From positions 1,426,001-1,490,000 of the forward strand of contig NZ_CP071321.1 of the NCBI RefSeq assembly GCF_017309585.1: a stretch of 64,000 nt of DNA, read 5' to 3'. Source of the DNA: Nitrogeniibacter aestuarii. Its GTDB lineage: Bacteria; Pseudomonadota; Gammaproteobacteria; Burkholderiales; Rhodocyclaceae. Below are positions 16,877 to 30,603 of the stretch, piece after piece (the stretch's first letter is position 1; every line of letters begins with the position of its first letter). Position numbers and translations under genes: made by a program. The notes beneath the pieces were generated by a model. The model saw only the letters and a list, made by a program, of their open reading frames with translations, made no database searches and was not told where the DNA came from.

Positions 16877-18493
16877 ATGAACACATCCCTCGCCATTGCC
16901 GTCGCCCAGATCAATCCGGTCGTGGGCGACCTTGCCGGAAATTCCCGACTCATCCTCGATGCCATGGCCGAAGCCCAGGCCGGCGGGGCGCGACTGCTGC
17001 TGACGCCGGAGCTGTCCCTGTGCGGCTATCCACCAGAGGATCTGTTGCTGCGGCCTGATTTTTTCGAAGCCTGTCAGTCCGCCGTCGAGGCGCTGGCTCG
17101 CCAGACGGGCGACATGGCGGTGATCGTCGGGCTGCCCGATTTCGACGAGTACGGGCGCTACAACGCGGCTGCCGTGCTTCGGCATGGGCGCGTGGTGGCG
17201 CATTGCCGCAAGCAGCGCCTGCCCAATTACGAGGTATTCGATGAAAAACGGTACTTCGATGCGGCCACCGAACCCTGTGTCTTCGAACTCGACGGCGTGC
17301 GCTGCGGCCTGCTGATCTGCGCGGATCTGTGGGGCCCGGCACCGGCGGAAGGGCTGGTGCGTGCGGGGGCTGAACTCATACTCGCGATCAACGCATCGCC
17401 GTGTCACCTGGGCAAGCAGCAGGAGCGCTATGCCGTGGCCAGGGCGCGTGTGGCTGAAACCGGGCTGCCGGTGCTCTACGCCAACATGGTCGGCGGTCAG
17501 GATGAACTGGTGTTCGATGGTGCCTCGTTTGCCATGCAAAGCGACAGCACGCTGGCGTGGCAGGCAGCTTCCTTTGAATCGAATGTGACCGTGTTGAATT
17601 TCGATGCAGGGCGCTGGGCGGCCGCGCCGATTACACCGCTGCGCAGTGTCGAAGACGAGGCCTACACCGCCATGGTCGTCGGTGTTCGGGACTATCTGGG
17701 CAAGAACGGTTTCCCAGGTGCCATCATCGGCCTGTCGGGGGGTGTCGATTCGGCGCTGACACTGGCCGTGGCCGTCGATGCGCTCGGCGCCGACCGGGTG
17801 CGGGCGGTGATGATGCCGTCGCCGTACACGGCGCAAATGAGCCTGGATGACGCGGCCGATATGGCCCGGCGTCTGGGCGTGCGCTACGATATCCTGCCCA
17901 TCGAGCCCGCCATGAAGACCTTCCAGGGCATGCTCGCCGAGCAGTTCGAAGGGCTTGCGGAAGATACGACCGAAGAGAACCTGCAAAGCCGCATCCGGGG
18001 CATGCTGCTCATGGCCCTGTCCAACAAGACCGGTTCGATCGTGCTGACCACCGGCAACAAGAGCGAGATGGCCACCGGCTATGCAACGCTGTATGGCGAC
18101 ATGGCGGGGGGGTTTGCCGTGCTCAAGGACCTCTACAAGACACTGGTGTATCGTGTTTCGCGCTGGCGCAACGAGCGATCGGAGGTGATGCCGGTCAACA
18201 TCATCGAGCGGCCACCATCGGCAGAACTCAAGCCTGACCAGGTGGATCAGGATACCTTGCCGCCCTACGAAATCCTCGATGCCATCATCGAGGCGTACAT
18301 GGAGCGGGATGAATCTCCCCGCGAAATTGTTGCGCAAGGGTATGATGAAGCCATCGTTCGTCGCACCGTCACGATGCTCAAGCGCAATGAATACAAGCGC
18401 CGCCAGGCACCCGTCGGCATTCGCCTGACCCGGCGAGGCTTCGGTCGGGACTGGCGCTATCCCATCACAGCCCGGTATCAAGACCCCTATTGA
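16877..18493 (+). CDS. nadE: Glutamine-dependent NAD+ synthetase
   Basis: The 538-residue two-domain enzyme amidates deamido-NAD to NAD using glutamine. The N-terminal nitrilase-type glutaminase domain has the triad E45, K112 and C148 (LLICADLW). The C-terminal synthetase domain has the PP-loop SGGVDSALT at about 285. Both active sites look intact, so it belongs to the glutamine-using class and not the ammonia-only NadE. glnB starts 39 bases downstream. PII proteins bind and regulate this class of NadE in some diazotrophs, so the pairing may be functional. Confidence 0.95.
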   Translation: MNTSLAIAVAQINPVVGDLAGNSRLILDAMAEAQAGGARLLLTPELSLCGYPPEDLLLRPDFFEACQSAVEALARQTGDMAVIVGLPDFDEYGRYNAAAVLRHGRVVAHCRKQRLPNYEVFDEKRYFDAATEPCVFELDGVRCGLLICADLWGPAPAEGLVRAGAELILAINASPCHLGKQQERYAVARARVAETGLPVLYANMVGGQDELVFDGASFAMQSDSTLAWQAASFESNVTVLNFDAGRWAAAPITPLRSVEDEAYTAMVVGVRDYLGKNGFPGAIIGLSGGVDSALTLAVAVDALGADRVRAVMMPSPYTAQMSLDDAADMARRLGVRYDILPIEPAMKTFQGMLAEQFEGLAEDTTEENLQSRIRGMLLMALSNKTGSIVLTTGNKSEMATGYATLYGDMAGGFAVLKDLYKTLVYRVSRWRNERSEVMPVNIIERPPSAELKPDQVDQDTLPPYEILDAIIEAYMERDESPREIVAQGYDEAIVRRTVTMLKRNEYKRRQAPVGIRLTRRGFGRDWRYPITARYQDPY

Positions 18494-18529
18494 CGGCCGG
18501 CGACTTACCAACCAGAACCTAGGAGATGA

Positions 18530-18871
<342 letters not shown>

Positions 18872-18891
18872 GCGTCTTGCGCGCATGCAAG

Positions 18892-18922
18892 AACGGCCGC
18901 GTTTGCGGCCGTTTCTGTTTTT
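18892..18922 (+). terminator. Terminator after glnB
   Basis: AACGGCCGC (18892-18900) and GCGGCCGTT (18905-18913) form a 9-bp stem with a GTTT loop, followed by TCTGTTTTT. It closes the nadE-glnB unit just before the 3' end of the convergent Smr gene. Confidence 0.88.
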
Positions 18923-18933
18923 CCGGAGTCCTG

Positions 18934-19926
18934 TCAGCGCGTGCGCTTGTCCGCCGCGCGCAGCAAGACCCTCAGGGCGCCGCCGCCGCCTTCGTGGGCC
19001 CTGGCCTGGCAAAAGGCCAGAATCTCCTCGCGTTGGGCAAGCCAGCCCTTCGATAAGTGTTTGAGAACGCCGACCTTGCCCGGCGAACGCAGTCCCTTGC
19101 CATGCACGACGCGCACGCAGCGCCAGCCCTTGATCAGGGCGCGCGCGAGAAATTCACCCAGTGCGCTACGGGCTTCATCCCGTGTCAGTCCGTGAAGATC
19201 GATTTCGCCCTGAACCACCCAACGGCCACGGCGAAGATCGGCCAGCACCCGTCGCGGGATGCCGGGGCGGAGAAAGACAGCTTCCTCGCCGATATCGAGT
19301 CGATCCTCAAGCGAAAAGGCGTCGAGACTCTCTTCGAGCACGGCTCGTTGGTCTGCCTCGTGCTGACGCGGTGCCGGCACGGGAGGTAGCGGCTCGACCT
19401 CGATACGATTTCGGTCTTTGAGCGGTTGTGTCCCCAGAGCGAGCCAGCCGAGCACATCTTCGGGATCAAGCACCTCTTTGGGTGCAGGTAATTCTCCCGG
19501 ATCGGGCTTGGCGCTACCGTCGTTTTCGGCCAGGTTGCGGTCCGGCAGCGGGGACACGTCGTGCATCATGTGACGGAACCATGCGGATTCGTCGGCAGGC
19601 GGTGGCGGTCGATCAGCTGTCTGGGCAGGGGTGTCCTGCTCATCGGGCTGTGGCTGCCGCGGCACGGGGGCCGGGCGCGTGGTTTCGATTTCCGCCCGAT
19701 TGAGTTTATTCAGCGGTTGGGCGCCGGCGACGGCGGCACGGAAGAGGGCTGTCTCGTCGTCTTCCGATCGTTCGGCTTGCGCCTTTGGCGTTGTCTTGCG
19801 GACTTGAGGTCTGGCCGCGGGTTGCGCGGCATTTGCCTTGAGTTGCTTGAGCGAGGCGAAGCGGTTGTCCGCCAGCCGCGCCGGGCGCTCCCCCGTTGCA
19901 GGCGGCGTCCGGCGCTTTTTTGTCAT
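18934..19926 (-). CDS. Smr domain protein with a triplicated leader motif
   Basis: The product has 330 residues. The C-terminal Smr domain (about 240-323) has DLHG (243-246) and VVHGKGLRSP (274-282), as in MutS2/SmrB-type nucleases. Proteobacterial stand-alone Smr proteins usually have one short acidic, PL-containing motif before the domain. Here three related motifs occur: ALFRAAVAGAQPLNKLNR (60-77), AWFRHMMHDVSPLPDRN (115-131) and VLGWLALGTQPLKDRNR (158-174). The first and third each lead into a Pro-rich PVPRQ or PAPRQ tail. It starts 3 bases after trxB stops, so it is in the trxB operon. SmrB cuts mRNA at collided ribosomes in E. coli; the same role here is an inference. Confidence 0.85.
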   Translation of the reverse strand: MTKKRRTPPATGERPARLADNRFASLKQLKANAAQPAARPQVRKTTPKAQAERSEDDETALFRAAVAGAQPLNKLNRAEIETTRPAPVPRQPQPDEQDTPAQTADRPPPPADESAWFRHMMHDVSPLPDRNLAENDGSAKPDPGELPAPKEVLDPEDVLGWLALGTQPLKDRNRIEVEPLPPVPAPRQHEADQRAVLEESLDAFSLEDRLDIGEEAVFLRPGIPRRVLADLRRGRWVVQGEIDLHGLTRDEARSALGEFLARALIKGWRCVRVVHGKGLRSPGKVGVLKHLSKGWLAQREEILAFCQARAHEGGGGALRVLLRAADKRTR

Positions 19927-19929
19927 CGA

Positions 19930-21122
<1,193 letters not shown>

Positions 21123-21794
21123 ATGGGTCAAACGGCGGCGGTCTCGACGATCGCCTTGCGTACGTTCTCCCTCTTTCAGGGTCTCCCTGATGAGCGGCTC
21201 GCCAACGTGACCCGGTGCGCCATGATGCGCCGTGTCCCCCGCGGGCAGGCGGTCGTGCACGCGGGTGACCAGCCGGATTATGTCTATTTCGTCCTTACCG
21301 GCAGCCTCAAGGTGCTTGTCAGCGACGAAGACGGTCGTGAGGTCATTCTGACCATTCTCGGGCAGGGCGAGATCTTCGGCGAGATGGGGATCTTTGACGA
21401 GCAACCCCGTTCCGCGTCGGTCGTGGCCGTTCAGCCTGCTGACCTGGTGATGATCTCCAAACAGGATTTCAAGCAACTCATGCGCGATGATTTCGATATC
21501 GCATGGCGTGTGATGTGCAATCTGGCCGATCGCCTGCGTAACGCAGACCGCAAGATCGAGAGTCTGGCACTGATGGATGTGTATGGACGTGTCGCCCATC
21601 TGCTGCTGGAGATGGCCGAGCAGAAAGACGGGCAGACCATCGTGACCCGCAAGATCTCCAAGCAGGACATCGCCAAGATGATTGGTGCCTCGCGCGAGAT
21701 GGTCAGCCGGGTGATGAAGGATCTGGGCATGCAGGGGCTGATCGAGGAGACGTCGGGCGGGATCATCCTGCGCGAGCGTATACTCGATATCTGA
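21123..21794 (+). CDS. Crp/Fnr family regulator, Crp-like DNA reading head
   Basis: The 223-residue protein has a cyclic-nucleotide-binding beta-roll (about 20-135, with GEIFGEMGIFDEQPRSASV) and a winged helix. Its recognition helix reads GASREMVSRVMKDL, the R-E-x2-SR type seen in Crp/Vfr rather than the E-SR of Fnr. The phosphate-binding cassette has RSASV where Crp has RSA(W/A), so cAMP binding is plausible but unproven. The start at 21123 has AAGGAG eight bases upstream; an earlier in-frame start was rejected for lack of a binding site. It is followed by a terminator and then ftsK. Confidence 0.88.
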   Translation: MGQTAAVSTIALRTFSLFQGLPDERLANVTRCAMMRRVPRGQAVVHAGDQPDYVYFVLTGSLKVLVSDEDGREVILTILGQGEIFGEMGIFDEQPRSASVVAVQPADLVMISKQDFKQLMRDDFDIAWRVMCNLADRLRNADRKIESLALMDVYGRVAHLLLEMAEQKDGQTIVTRKISKQDIAKMIGASREMVSRVMKDLGMQGLIEETSGGIILRERILDI

Positions 21795-21840
21795 TCTGGC
21801 GGCAGCGCTGCTGCGGCCTTTTCGCAACGTCTGCTCACAT

Positions 21841-21866
21841 CGCCCCGCCGGAACGGCGGGGCGTTC
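21841..21866 (+). terminator. Terminator-like hairpin after the Crp-type gene
   Basis: CGCCCCGCCG (21841-21850) and CGGCGGGGCG (21854-21863) form a 10-bp GC stem with a GAA loop. Only a weak T-tract (TTCTCGT) follows. Confidence 0.6.
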
Positions 21867-21869
21867 TCG

Positions 21870-21875
21870 TATAAT
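21870..21875 (+). promoter_or_regulatory. Probable -10 element of the ftsK promoter
   Basis: A perfect TATAAT lies 53 bp before the ftsK start, directly after the terminator hairpin. No good -35 is found because the hairpin occupies that place, so it is a weak or activator-dependent promoter, or the stem doubles as an operator. Confidence 0.45.
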
Positions 21876-21928
21876 GCACCTGTTTTTTTTGTCAGTTGTT
21901 CGGTCGATACCGCCCAGCGCTCAATTCG

Positions 21929-24217
21929 ATGGCGTCGAAAATCAGTACTCGTAATCCCCCCTTGCCGGAACGCATTGCCCACTTGCTTCAGGAGACCCGC
22001 TGGATCGTCCTCGGTGTCCTGTCCATTTACGTGGCAATGATTCTGCTTGGCTACAGCAAGGCCGACCCGGGCTGGTCGCATGCCACGGAAGTGGCTCGGG
22101 TGTCGAACCCGGGCGGCCGCTTTGGCGCCTGGCTGGCCGATGTGCTGCTCTATCTGTTTGGCGGTTCGGCCTGGTGGCTGGTCATTTTCCTTGGATATGG
22201 CATCGCCTGGGGTTTCCGGCGTTTTCGTGAAGAGTTCAAGGCCGACAAGCGCTCGTTTGCCATCGTCATGACCGGTTTTCTGGTCGTGCTGCTGGCCAGT
22301 GCCGCCCTTGAGTCGCTGCGATTCCATACGACGGGTGAGGGCTTGCCGCTGGCGCCGGGTGGCTTGATCGGCGTCGAACTGGGGAACGCGGCCCGAACCT
22401 ATCTCGGCTTTACCGGCGGCACTCTGGTGCTCCTGGCGATGATTGCCGGGGGGCTGAGTCTGTTCACCGGCATTTCCTGGCTGATGGCGACCGAGCGGCT
22501 GGGTCAGTGGATTGAAGATGCCTGGGCCCGCACCCAGGCCACCTATTACGCCTGGAAAGACCGACGTGCCGGCCGCGAGCTGGCGCAGAAGCGCGAGGCG
22601 GTGGTACAGACCCGCCGGGCCAAGGTTGAAAAAACACAACCTGCGCCGGTCCGCATCGAGCCTGCGGTCAAGCAGGTCGAGAAGTCGGAGCAGGTGCTCA
22701 AGGAACGCCAGCAAACTCTGTTCGAGGATGCCGGCGAGGGTGCCCTGCCGGCCATCTCCCTGCTCGACCCGGCCTCCAATGACGTGGAGCCGCCCAGCGC
22801 CGAGTCCCTTGAGTTCACCTCGCGTTTCATCGAGCAGAAGCTGGCCGATTTCGGTGTGGAGGTGAAGGTGCTTGCGGCCTATCCGGGCCCGGTGATCACG
22901 CGGTACGAAATCGAGCCGGCGACCGGGGTGAAGGGCAGTCAGGTGGTCAACCTGGCCAAGGATCTTGCGCGTGCCCTGTCGCTCATATCCGTCCGCGTGG
23001 TCGAAACCGTGCCGGGCAAGTCGTGCATGGCGCTTGAGTTGCCCAATCCCAAGCGCCAGACGGTGCGACTGTCGGAGATTCTTGGCTCCAAGGCCTACTA
23101 CGACATGGCTTCGGCACTGACGGTGGGGCTGGGCAAGGACATCTCGGGCAATCCGGTGGTGGCCGATCTGGCGAAGATGCCGCACCTGCTGGTGGCCGGT
23201 ACCACCGGCTCCGGCAAGTCGGTGGGGATCAACGCCATGATCCTGTCGCTGCTCTACAAGAGCGAGCCCGACAAGGTGCGGCTGATCATGGTCGATCCGA
23301 AGATGCTCGAACTGTCGATCTACGAGGGTATCCCGCACCTGCTCGCACCGGTGGTGGTCGACATGAAGCATGCTGCCAATGCGCTCAACTGGTGCGTGGC
23401 CGAGATGGAAAAACGCTACAAGCTCATGGCGGCAGTCGGTGTGCGAAATCTTGCCGGCTTCAACAAGCAGGTGGCTGAAGCCAAGAAAGCCGGTGTGCCG
23501 CTGACCAATCCGTTTGCCATCAACCCGGACAACCCCGAGCCGCTCGAACACCTGCCACATATTGTGGTGATCGTGGATGAGCTGGCCGATCTGATGATGG
23601 TGGTGGGCAAGAAGGTCGAAGAGCTGATCGCGCGATTGGCGCAAAAGGCGCGAGCCGCGGGTATTCACCTTATTCTGGCGACCCAGCGCCCGTCGGTGGA
23701 TGTGATCACGGGTCTCATCAAGGCCAACATCCCCACCCGGATGGCCTTCCAGGTGTCCTCCAAGATCGATTCGCGCACCATCCTCGACCAGATGGGGGCC
23801 GAAAACCTGCTGGGCATGGGCGACATGCTCTACCTGCCGCCGGGTACCGGTCTGCCGGTGCGTGTGCACGGCGCCTTCGTCGATGACAACGAAGTGCACA
23901 AGGTGGTCGAATACCTCAAGAAACAGGGTGCTCCGGACTATATCGAGGGCATCCTCGATGGCCCCGAAGAGGCCATGGATGCGCTTGGCGGCGGAGAAGG
24001 CGGCGAAGACATGGAAGCCGATCCTCTCTACGACCAGGCGGTGGAAATCGTGGTCAAGACGCAACGCCCGTCGATTTCACTGGTCCAACGACACCTGAGA
24101 ATCGGATACAACCGGGCGGCCCGCCTGATCGAGCAGATGGAACGCTCCGGGCTGGTCTCGCCCATGGGCACGAACGGCAATCGTCAGGTGATTGCGCCGT
24201 CGCGCGAGGAGGATTGA
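21929..24217 (+). CDS. ftsK: DNA translocase FtsK
   Basis: The 762-residue septum-located motor segregates chromosome termini and activates XerCD at dif. The N-terminal quarter has four or five TM helices. It is joined by a short linker (much shorter than the 600-residue E. coli linker) to the alpha-beta motor with Walker [11 protein letters not shown] and Walker [13 protein letters not shown]. The C-terminal gamma domain (from about residue 690) has the KOPS-reading helix block [18 protein letters not shown]. The start at 21929 was chosen as the first ATG giving the usual short N-terminus. It overlaps lolA by one base. Confidence 0.95.
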   Translation: MASKISTRNPPLPERIAHLLQETRWIVLGVLSIYVAMILLGYSKADPGWSHATEVARVSNPGGRFGAWLADVLLYLFGGSAWWLVIFLGYGIAWGFRRFREEFKADKRSFAIVMTGFLVVLLASAALESLRFHTTGEGLPLAPGGLIGVELGNAARTYLGFTGGTLVLLAMIAGGLSLFTGISWLMATERLGQWIEDAWARTQATYYAWKDRRAGRELAQKREAVVQTRRAKVEKTQPAPVRIEPAVKQVEKSEQVLKERQQTLFEDAGEGALPAISLLDPASNDVEPPSAESLEFTSRFIEQKLADFGVEVKVLAAYPGPVITRYEIEPATGVKGSQVVNLAKDLARALSLISVRVVETVPGKSCMALELPNPKRQTVRLSEILGSKAYYDMASALTVGLGKDISGNPVVADLAKMPHLLVAGTTGSGKSVGINAMILSLLYKSEPDKVRLIMVDPKMLELSIYEGIPHLLAPVVVDMKHAANALNWCVAEMEKRYKLMAAVGVRNLAGFNKQVAEAKKAGVPLTNPFAINPDNPEPLEHLPHIVVIVDELADLMMVVGKKVEELIARLAQKARAAGIHLILATQRPSVDVITGLIKANIPTRMAFQVSSKIDSRTILDQMGAENLLGMGDMLYLPPGTGLPVRVHGAFVDDNEVHKVVEYLKKQGAPDYIEGILDGPEEAMDALGGGEGGEDMEADPLYDQAVEIVVKTQRPSISLVQRHLRIGYNRAARLIEQMERSGLVSPMGTNGNRQVIAPSREED

Positions 24218-24849
24218 TGCGTTTTGCCGGAATCAAAACACTGCTGGTTGGCGCAGTGGGCCTGGGCGTCAGCCTGTCGGCCCTGGCGGCCGATGGTGTG
24301 GTGTTGCTCAGACAGTTCGTCGATTCGACCCATGCGGCCAAAGGCACCTTCGTGCAATCGGTCTATCGGGCCAACGGTGGGCGTGGGGAAGAGTCGAAGG
24401 GTGACTTCATTTTCGAGCGCCCGGGCAAGTTTCGCTGGAACTACAGTCAGCCCTATCCACAGCTGCTGGTGGGCGATGGGCACAAGCTGTGGTCCTACGA
24501 CCCGGATCTGGCGCAGGTGACCGTGAAGACCATGGGTGATGCGCTGGGCGGCACGCCTGCGGCCATCCTCTCGGGGGCCGGCGATCTCGACAAGAGCTTT
24601 ACGCTGGAGAACGCGGGCGAGGGCAACGGGCTGACCTGGGCGGTGGCAACACCCAAGGCGAGTGACAGCAGTTTTGCCAGCATGAAGCTCGGCTTCGATG
24701 GCGCACGCCTGGTGGGTATGGAGATTCGTGACAACTTCGGCCAGATCACCATTCTGAAGTTCACCAAGTTCGAAGCCAATCCAGTCGTTGCCGAGGATGC
24801 CTTCGTGTTCACACCGCCAGCCGGCGTGGACGTGATCGGCGACCTGTAA
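24217..24849 (+). CDS. lolA: Outer-membrane lipoprotein carrier protein LolA
   Basis: The 210-residue periplasmic chaperone ferries lipoproteins from LolCDE to LolB. A signal peptide (cleavage after SALA, about residue 24) is followed by the LolA fold, with [17 protein letters not shown] and a Leu/Ile-rich hydrophobic cavity. ATG 24217 shares its A with the ftsK stop and has GAGGAGG five bases upstream. The ftsK-lolA-rarA-serS order is conserved across proteobacteria. Confidence 0.94.
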   Translation: MRFAGIKTLLVGAVGLGVSLSALAADGVVLLRQFVDSTHAAKGTFVQSVYRANGGRGEESKGDFIFERPGKFRWNYSQPYPQLLVGDGHKLWSYDPDLAQVTVKTMGDALGGTPAAILSGAGDLDKSFTLENAGEGNGLTWAVATPKASDSSFASMKLGFDGARLVGMEIRDNFGQITILKFTKFEANPVVAEDAFVFTPPAGVDVIGDL

Positions 24850-24851
24850 AC

Positions 24852-26168
24852 ATGGACGACCTGTTCGCCGGCGTCGAACCGGTCAACGTGCCGCTGGCTG
24901 AGCGCCTGCGGCCCCGCACCATCGACGAAGTGGTCGGGCAGGGGCATCTGCTCGACGCGGGCAAGCCGCTCCGCCTGGCTTTTGCTTCGGGCAAGTTGCA
25001 CTCCATGATTCTCTGGGGGCCGCCGGGGGTGGGCAAGACCACGCTGGCGCGCCTCATGGCGGATGCCTTTGACGCGAGCTTTGTGGCGCTCTCTGCGGTG
25101 TTCTCGGGTGTCAAGGACATCCGCGAGGCGGTGCAGAAGGCGGAGGCCGAAAAGGCCCGGGGCCGACACACCATCCTGTTCGTGGACGAGGTGCACCGTT
25201 TCAACAAGGCCCAGCAAGACGCCTTTTTGCCGTTCGTCGAGCAGGGGCTCGTGACCTTCATCGGTGCGACCACCGAGAATCCTTCCTTTGAAGTGAATGC
25301 GGCGCTGCTGTCTCGGGCCGCTGTGTATGTGCTCAAGTCGCTCTCCGACGACGAGCTGCTTGAGCTGCTCGAGCGGGCGCGTGTCGAGGCGGATGCCGAC
25401 CTCGAATTCGAGCACGATGCACGTGAGCGTCTGGTGGGCTTCGCTGACGGCGATGGGCGCCGTCTGATCGGGCTCGTGGAACAGTTGGTGACTGCGGCGA
25501 GAACGGCCGGCGTCAATCCGGTGACGGCCGAGTTCCTCGATCAGGCGCTGTCGCGCAACCTGCGCCGCTTCGACAAGGGGGGGGATGCCTTCTATGACCA
25601 GATCTCGGCGCTGCACAAGTCGGTGCGGGGATCGGACCCGGACGCCGCGTTGTACTGGTTCTGTCGCATGCTCGATGGCGGGGCTGATCCACTTTACATT
25701 GCGCGGCGGCTGGTGCGCATGGCCAGCGAAGACATCGGCCTGGCCGACCCGCGTGCCCTGGAAATGACCTTGCAGGCCTGCGCGGCCTACGAGCGTCTGG
25801 GCTCACCCGAAGGGGAGCTGGCACTCGCGCAGGCCGTGGTTTTTCTGGCCTGTGCCGCCAAGTCGAACGCGGTCTATGCTGCCTACAAGGCAGTGCGCCG
25901 CTTTGTCGAAAGCGACGGCTCGCGCCCCGTGCCCATGCATCTGCGCAACGCGCCAACCAAATTGATGAAGAACCTCGGGCATGGCGACGGCTATCGATAC
26001 GCGCATGACGAAGCCGGTGCGTACGCGGCAGGCGAGCGCTATCTGCCCGACGAGGTGCCGACCCAGCATTGGTATGAGCCCACCGACCGCGGCATGGAAG
26101 GCAAGATCCGCGAAAAGCTCGAGCGTCTTCGCGCGCTTGACGCACAGGCGAACAAGCGCGGCAACTGA
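24852..26168 (+). CDS. rarA: Replication-associated recombination protein A
   Basis: The 438-residue AAA+ ATPase (MgsA/RarA, Mgs1/WRNIP1 family) acts at stalled replication forks and single-strand gaps. It begins with [21 protein letters not shown]. It has Walker [10 protein letters not shown] (about 56-64), Walker [16 protein letters not shown], sensor 1 GATTENPSF and the C-terminal tetramerisation block [21 protein letters not shown] sequence (here [17 protein letters not shown]). It starts two bases after the lolA stop. Confidence 0.95.
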   Translation: MDDLFAGVEPVNVPLAERLRPRTIDEVVGQGHLLDAGKPLRLAFASGKLHSMILWGPPGVGKTTLARLMADAFDASFVALSAVFSGVKDIREAVQKAEAEKARGRHTILFVDEVHRFNKAQQDAFLPFVEQGLVTFIGATTENPSFEVNAALLSRAAVYVLKSLSDDELLELLERARVEADADLEFEHDARERLVGFADGDGRRLIGLVEQLVTAARTAGVNPVTAEFLDQALSRNLRRFDKGGDAFYDQISALHKSVRGSDPDAALYWFCRMLDGGADPLYIARRLVRMASEDIGLADPRALEMTLQACAAYERLGSPEGELALAQAVVFLACAAKSNAVYAAYKAVRRFVESDGSRPVPMHLRNAPTKLMKNLGHGDGYRYAHDEAGAYAAGERYLPDEVPTQHWYEPTDRGMEGKIREKLERLRALDAQANKRGN

Positions 26169-26183
26169 CTCAGGGGTAGTTCG

Positions 26184-26447
26184 TCAGTGAGGGACCGGGT
26201 GGTCAGCAACGAACTGGGCATAGACCGCCTTGGCTCGCTGCAACTTATCGATCTGCCCCTCGTCCTGTGCGCGCTGGAGCAGGGACTCCATGCATCGCGT
26301 CAGTAGCAGGGTGCCTTCGTCCGTCTGCACCAGCCCGCAGGCCATCTGTGCAGCCACAACATCGGGAATTCCTTCATGCTCGGCTATCAGTTCAATCTCG
26401 TCATCCGTGAGATTGCAATAGTCGAGGCAGTCTCGCATGGACAGCAT
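26184..26447 (-). CDS. Conserved small hypothetical protein
   Basis: The 87-residue, mostly helical, acidic protein begins MLSMRDCLDYCNLTDDEIELIAEHE. GGAGGAG lies five bases before ATG 26447, which settles the start; an upstream in-frame ATG lacks such a site. Two cysteines (in RDCLDYC) and an E/D-rich N-terminal helix are the notable features. It has no recognised domain. It is inserted convergently between rarA and serS, and a low-GC noncoding region lies upstream. Confidence 0.65.
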   Translation of the reverse strand: MLSMRDCLDYCNLTDDEIELIAEHEGIPDVVAAQMACGLVQTDEGTLLLTRCMESLLQRAQDEGQIDKLQRAKAVYAQFVADHPVPH

Positions 26448-29523
<3,076 letters not shown>

Positions 29524-29642
29524 GCGCGACGCTCATGTGATGTTGGAACGACGATTGTGACCCGTGGGCCGCACCGGTGCAATTGCACGACCCGCAGATT
29601 TGCGCTGGCTCAATATTGGTGCAATGCGGCATGCGTTAGAAT

Positions 29643-29666
29643 GAATATTCGCCAGTTCTAATATTC
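29643..29666 (+). promoter_or_regulatory. Dyad at the start of the AhpD-like gene
   Basis: GAATATT (29643-29649) and AATATTC (29660-29666) form a 7-bp inverted repeat with a 10-bp gap. It is placed immediately after a -10-like TAGAAT (29637-29642) and before the Shine-Dalgarno AAGAGG. A repressor bound here would block transcription initiation. Confidence 0.45.
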
Positions 29667-29678
29667 AAGAGGTCTAAC

Positions 29679-30041
29679 GTGAGCAAGTCCTTCGTCGAAA
29701 TCACCAATGATGTCTCCCAGGGTCTCGCCGCCATGCGCAAGGACGTGCCCGAAGTCATGAAAGGCTTTAACGACATGGCCAAATCGGCACTGGCCGACGG
29801 CGCCATCGACGGATTGCACAAGGAGTTGATTGCATTGGCGATTGGCGTTGCGTCCCGATGCGATGCCTGTATCGGGTTTCACGTCAAGGCGCTCATCCGG
29901 CTGGGGGTGAGCCGCGAGCAGTTGATGGAGACGCTCGCCGTCTGTACCTACATGGGGGGAGGCCCGACGCTCATGTATGCCGCCGAAGCCGTGCGTGCCT
30001 ACGATGAGCTGATGCCCCGCCTCAAGCCACAAACCGCCTGA
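29679..30041 (+). CDS. Carboxymuconolactone decarboxylase (AhpD-like) family protein
   Basis: The 120-residue all-helical protein has the AhpD-type redox/proton-relay motif C61-DA-C64 with H68 (RCDACIGFHVKALIR). Members with CxxC-x3-H usually act as peroxidase partners or thiol-disulfide reductases rather than decarboxylases. The start is GTG 29679 with AAGAGG six bases upstream. It is monocistronic, with a conspicuous dyad at the promoter. The partner peroxidase is not encoded nearby, so the substrate is unknown. Confidence 0.87.
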   Translation: MSKSFVEITNDVSQGLAAMRKDVPEVMKGFNDMAKSALADGAIDGLHKELIALAIGVASRCDACIGFHVKALIRLGVSREQLMETLAVCTYMGGGPTLMYAAEAVRAYDELMPRLKPQTA

Positions 30042-30069
30042 TACTTGTGGCAAAGCCGGGTTGCAGTGT

Positions 30070-30075
30070 TATAAT
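30070..30075 (+). promoter_or_regulatory. -10 box of the tRNA-Ser promoter
   Basis: A perfect TATAAT lies 36 bp before the mature tRNA. The best -35 is TTGTGG (30045-30050) with a 19-bp spacer. It partly overlaps the end of the AhpD-like gene's downstream region. Confidence 0.6.
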
Positions 30076-30111
30076 CCGCAGCCTTCGCGTCAGGCCCCAT
30101 CCCTGACCGAC

Positions 30112-30206
<95 letters not shown>

Positions 30207-30213
30207 CGACCAA

Positions 30214-30241
30214 AAAAAACGCCGCATTTGCGGCGTTTTTT
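30214..30241 (+). terminator. Terminator of tRNA-Ser
   Basis: AAAAAACGCCGC (30214-30225), loop ATTT, GCGGCGTTTTTT (30230-30241): a 12-bp stem with terminal T-run, ten bases after the tRNA 3' end. Confidence 0.95.
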
Positions 30242-30603
30242 GCTTTCTGCCCCACCTCCCGACCCACACCTCTCAAACGCCTGGACGACGAGCCCGCCAA
30301 GGAGGCCACCGACGATGGTGGCGGCGACAGGATATTTCACCGCATCTCTGTGGGCTGCCGCTGAAAGCGAGTGTTGCAACCGGGGGCCGTCCAGCGTGCC
30401 TTTGGTCGTATCGGGGTCGTTTTGGAGGCGAGGGGTGTCGCTTCATGACTCCAGTCTTGTCCTGATCCATAACAACATAACGTGGCGACCTTGCCAGGGG
30501 TTCGAGCGTATTCGCTGATTCCGTGCGCATGTCGCTGGTGATGACCTCAGCTTCTCCCGTCAGGTGTCGCGTTCGTAGCGCGCCCCTCGGGCACGGACAC
30601 GAC
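30242..30603. other. Intergenic region upstream of pyc
   Basis: The 362 bp has no supported gene. It must contain the pyc promoter, but no clear -35/-10 pair, operator or riboswitch was found. AT-rich CATAACAACATAACG at about 30468-30482 is the most promoter-like stretch. An in-frame leader codon run from 30523 has no ribosome-binding site. Confidence 0.4.
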
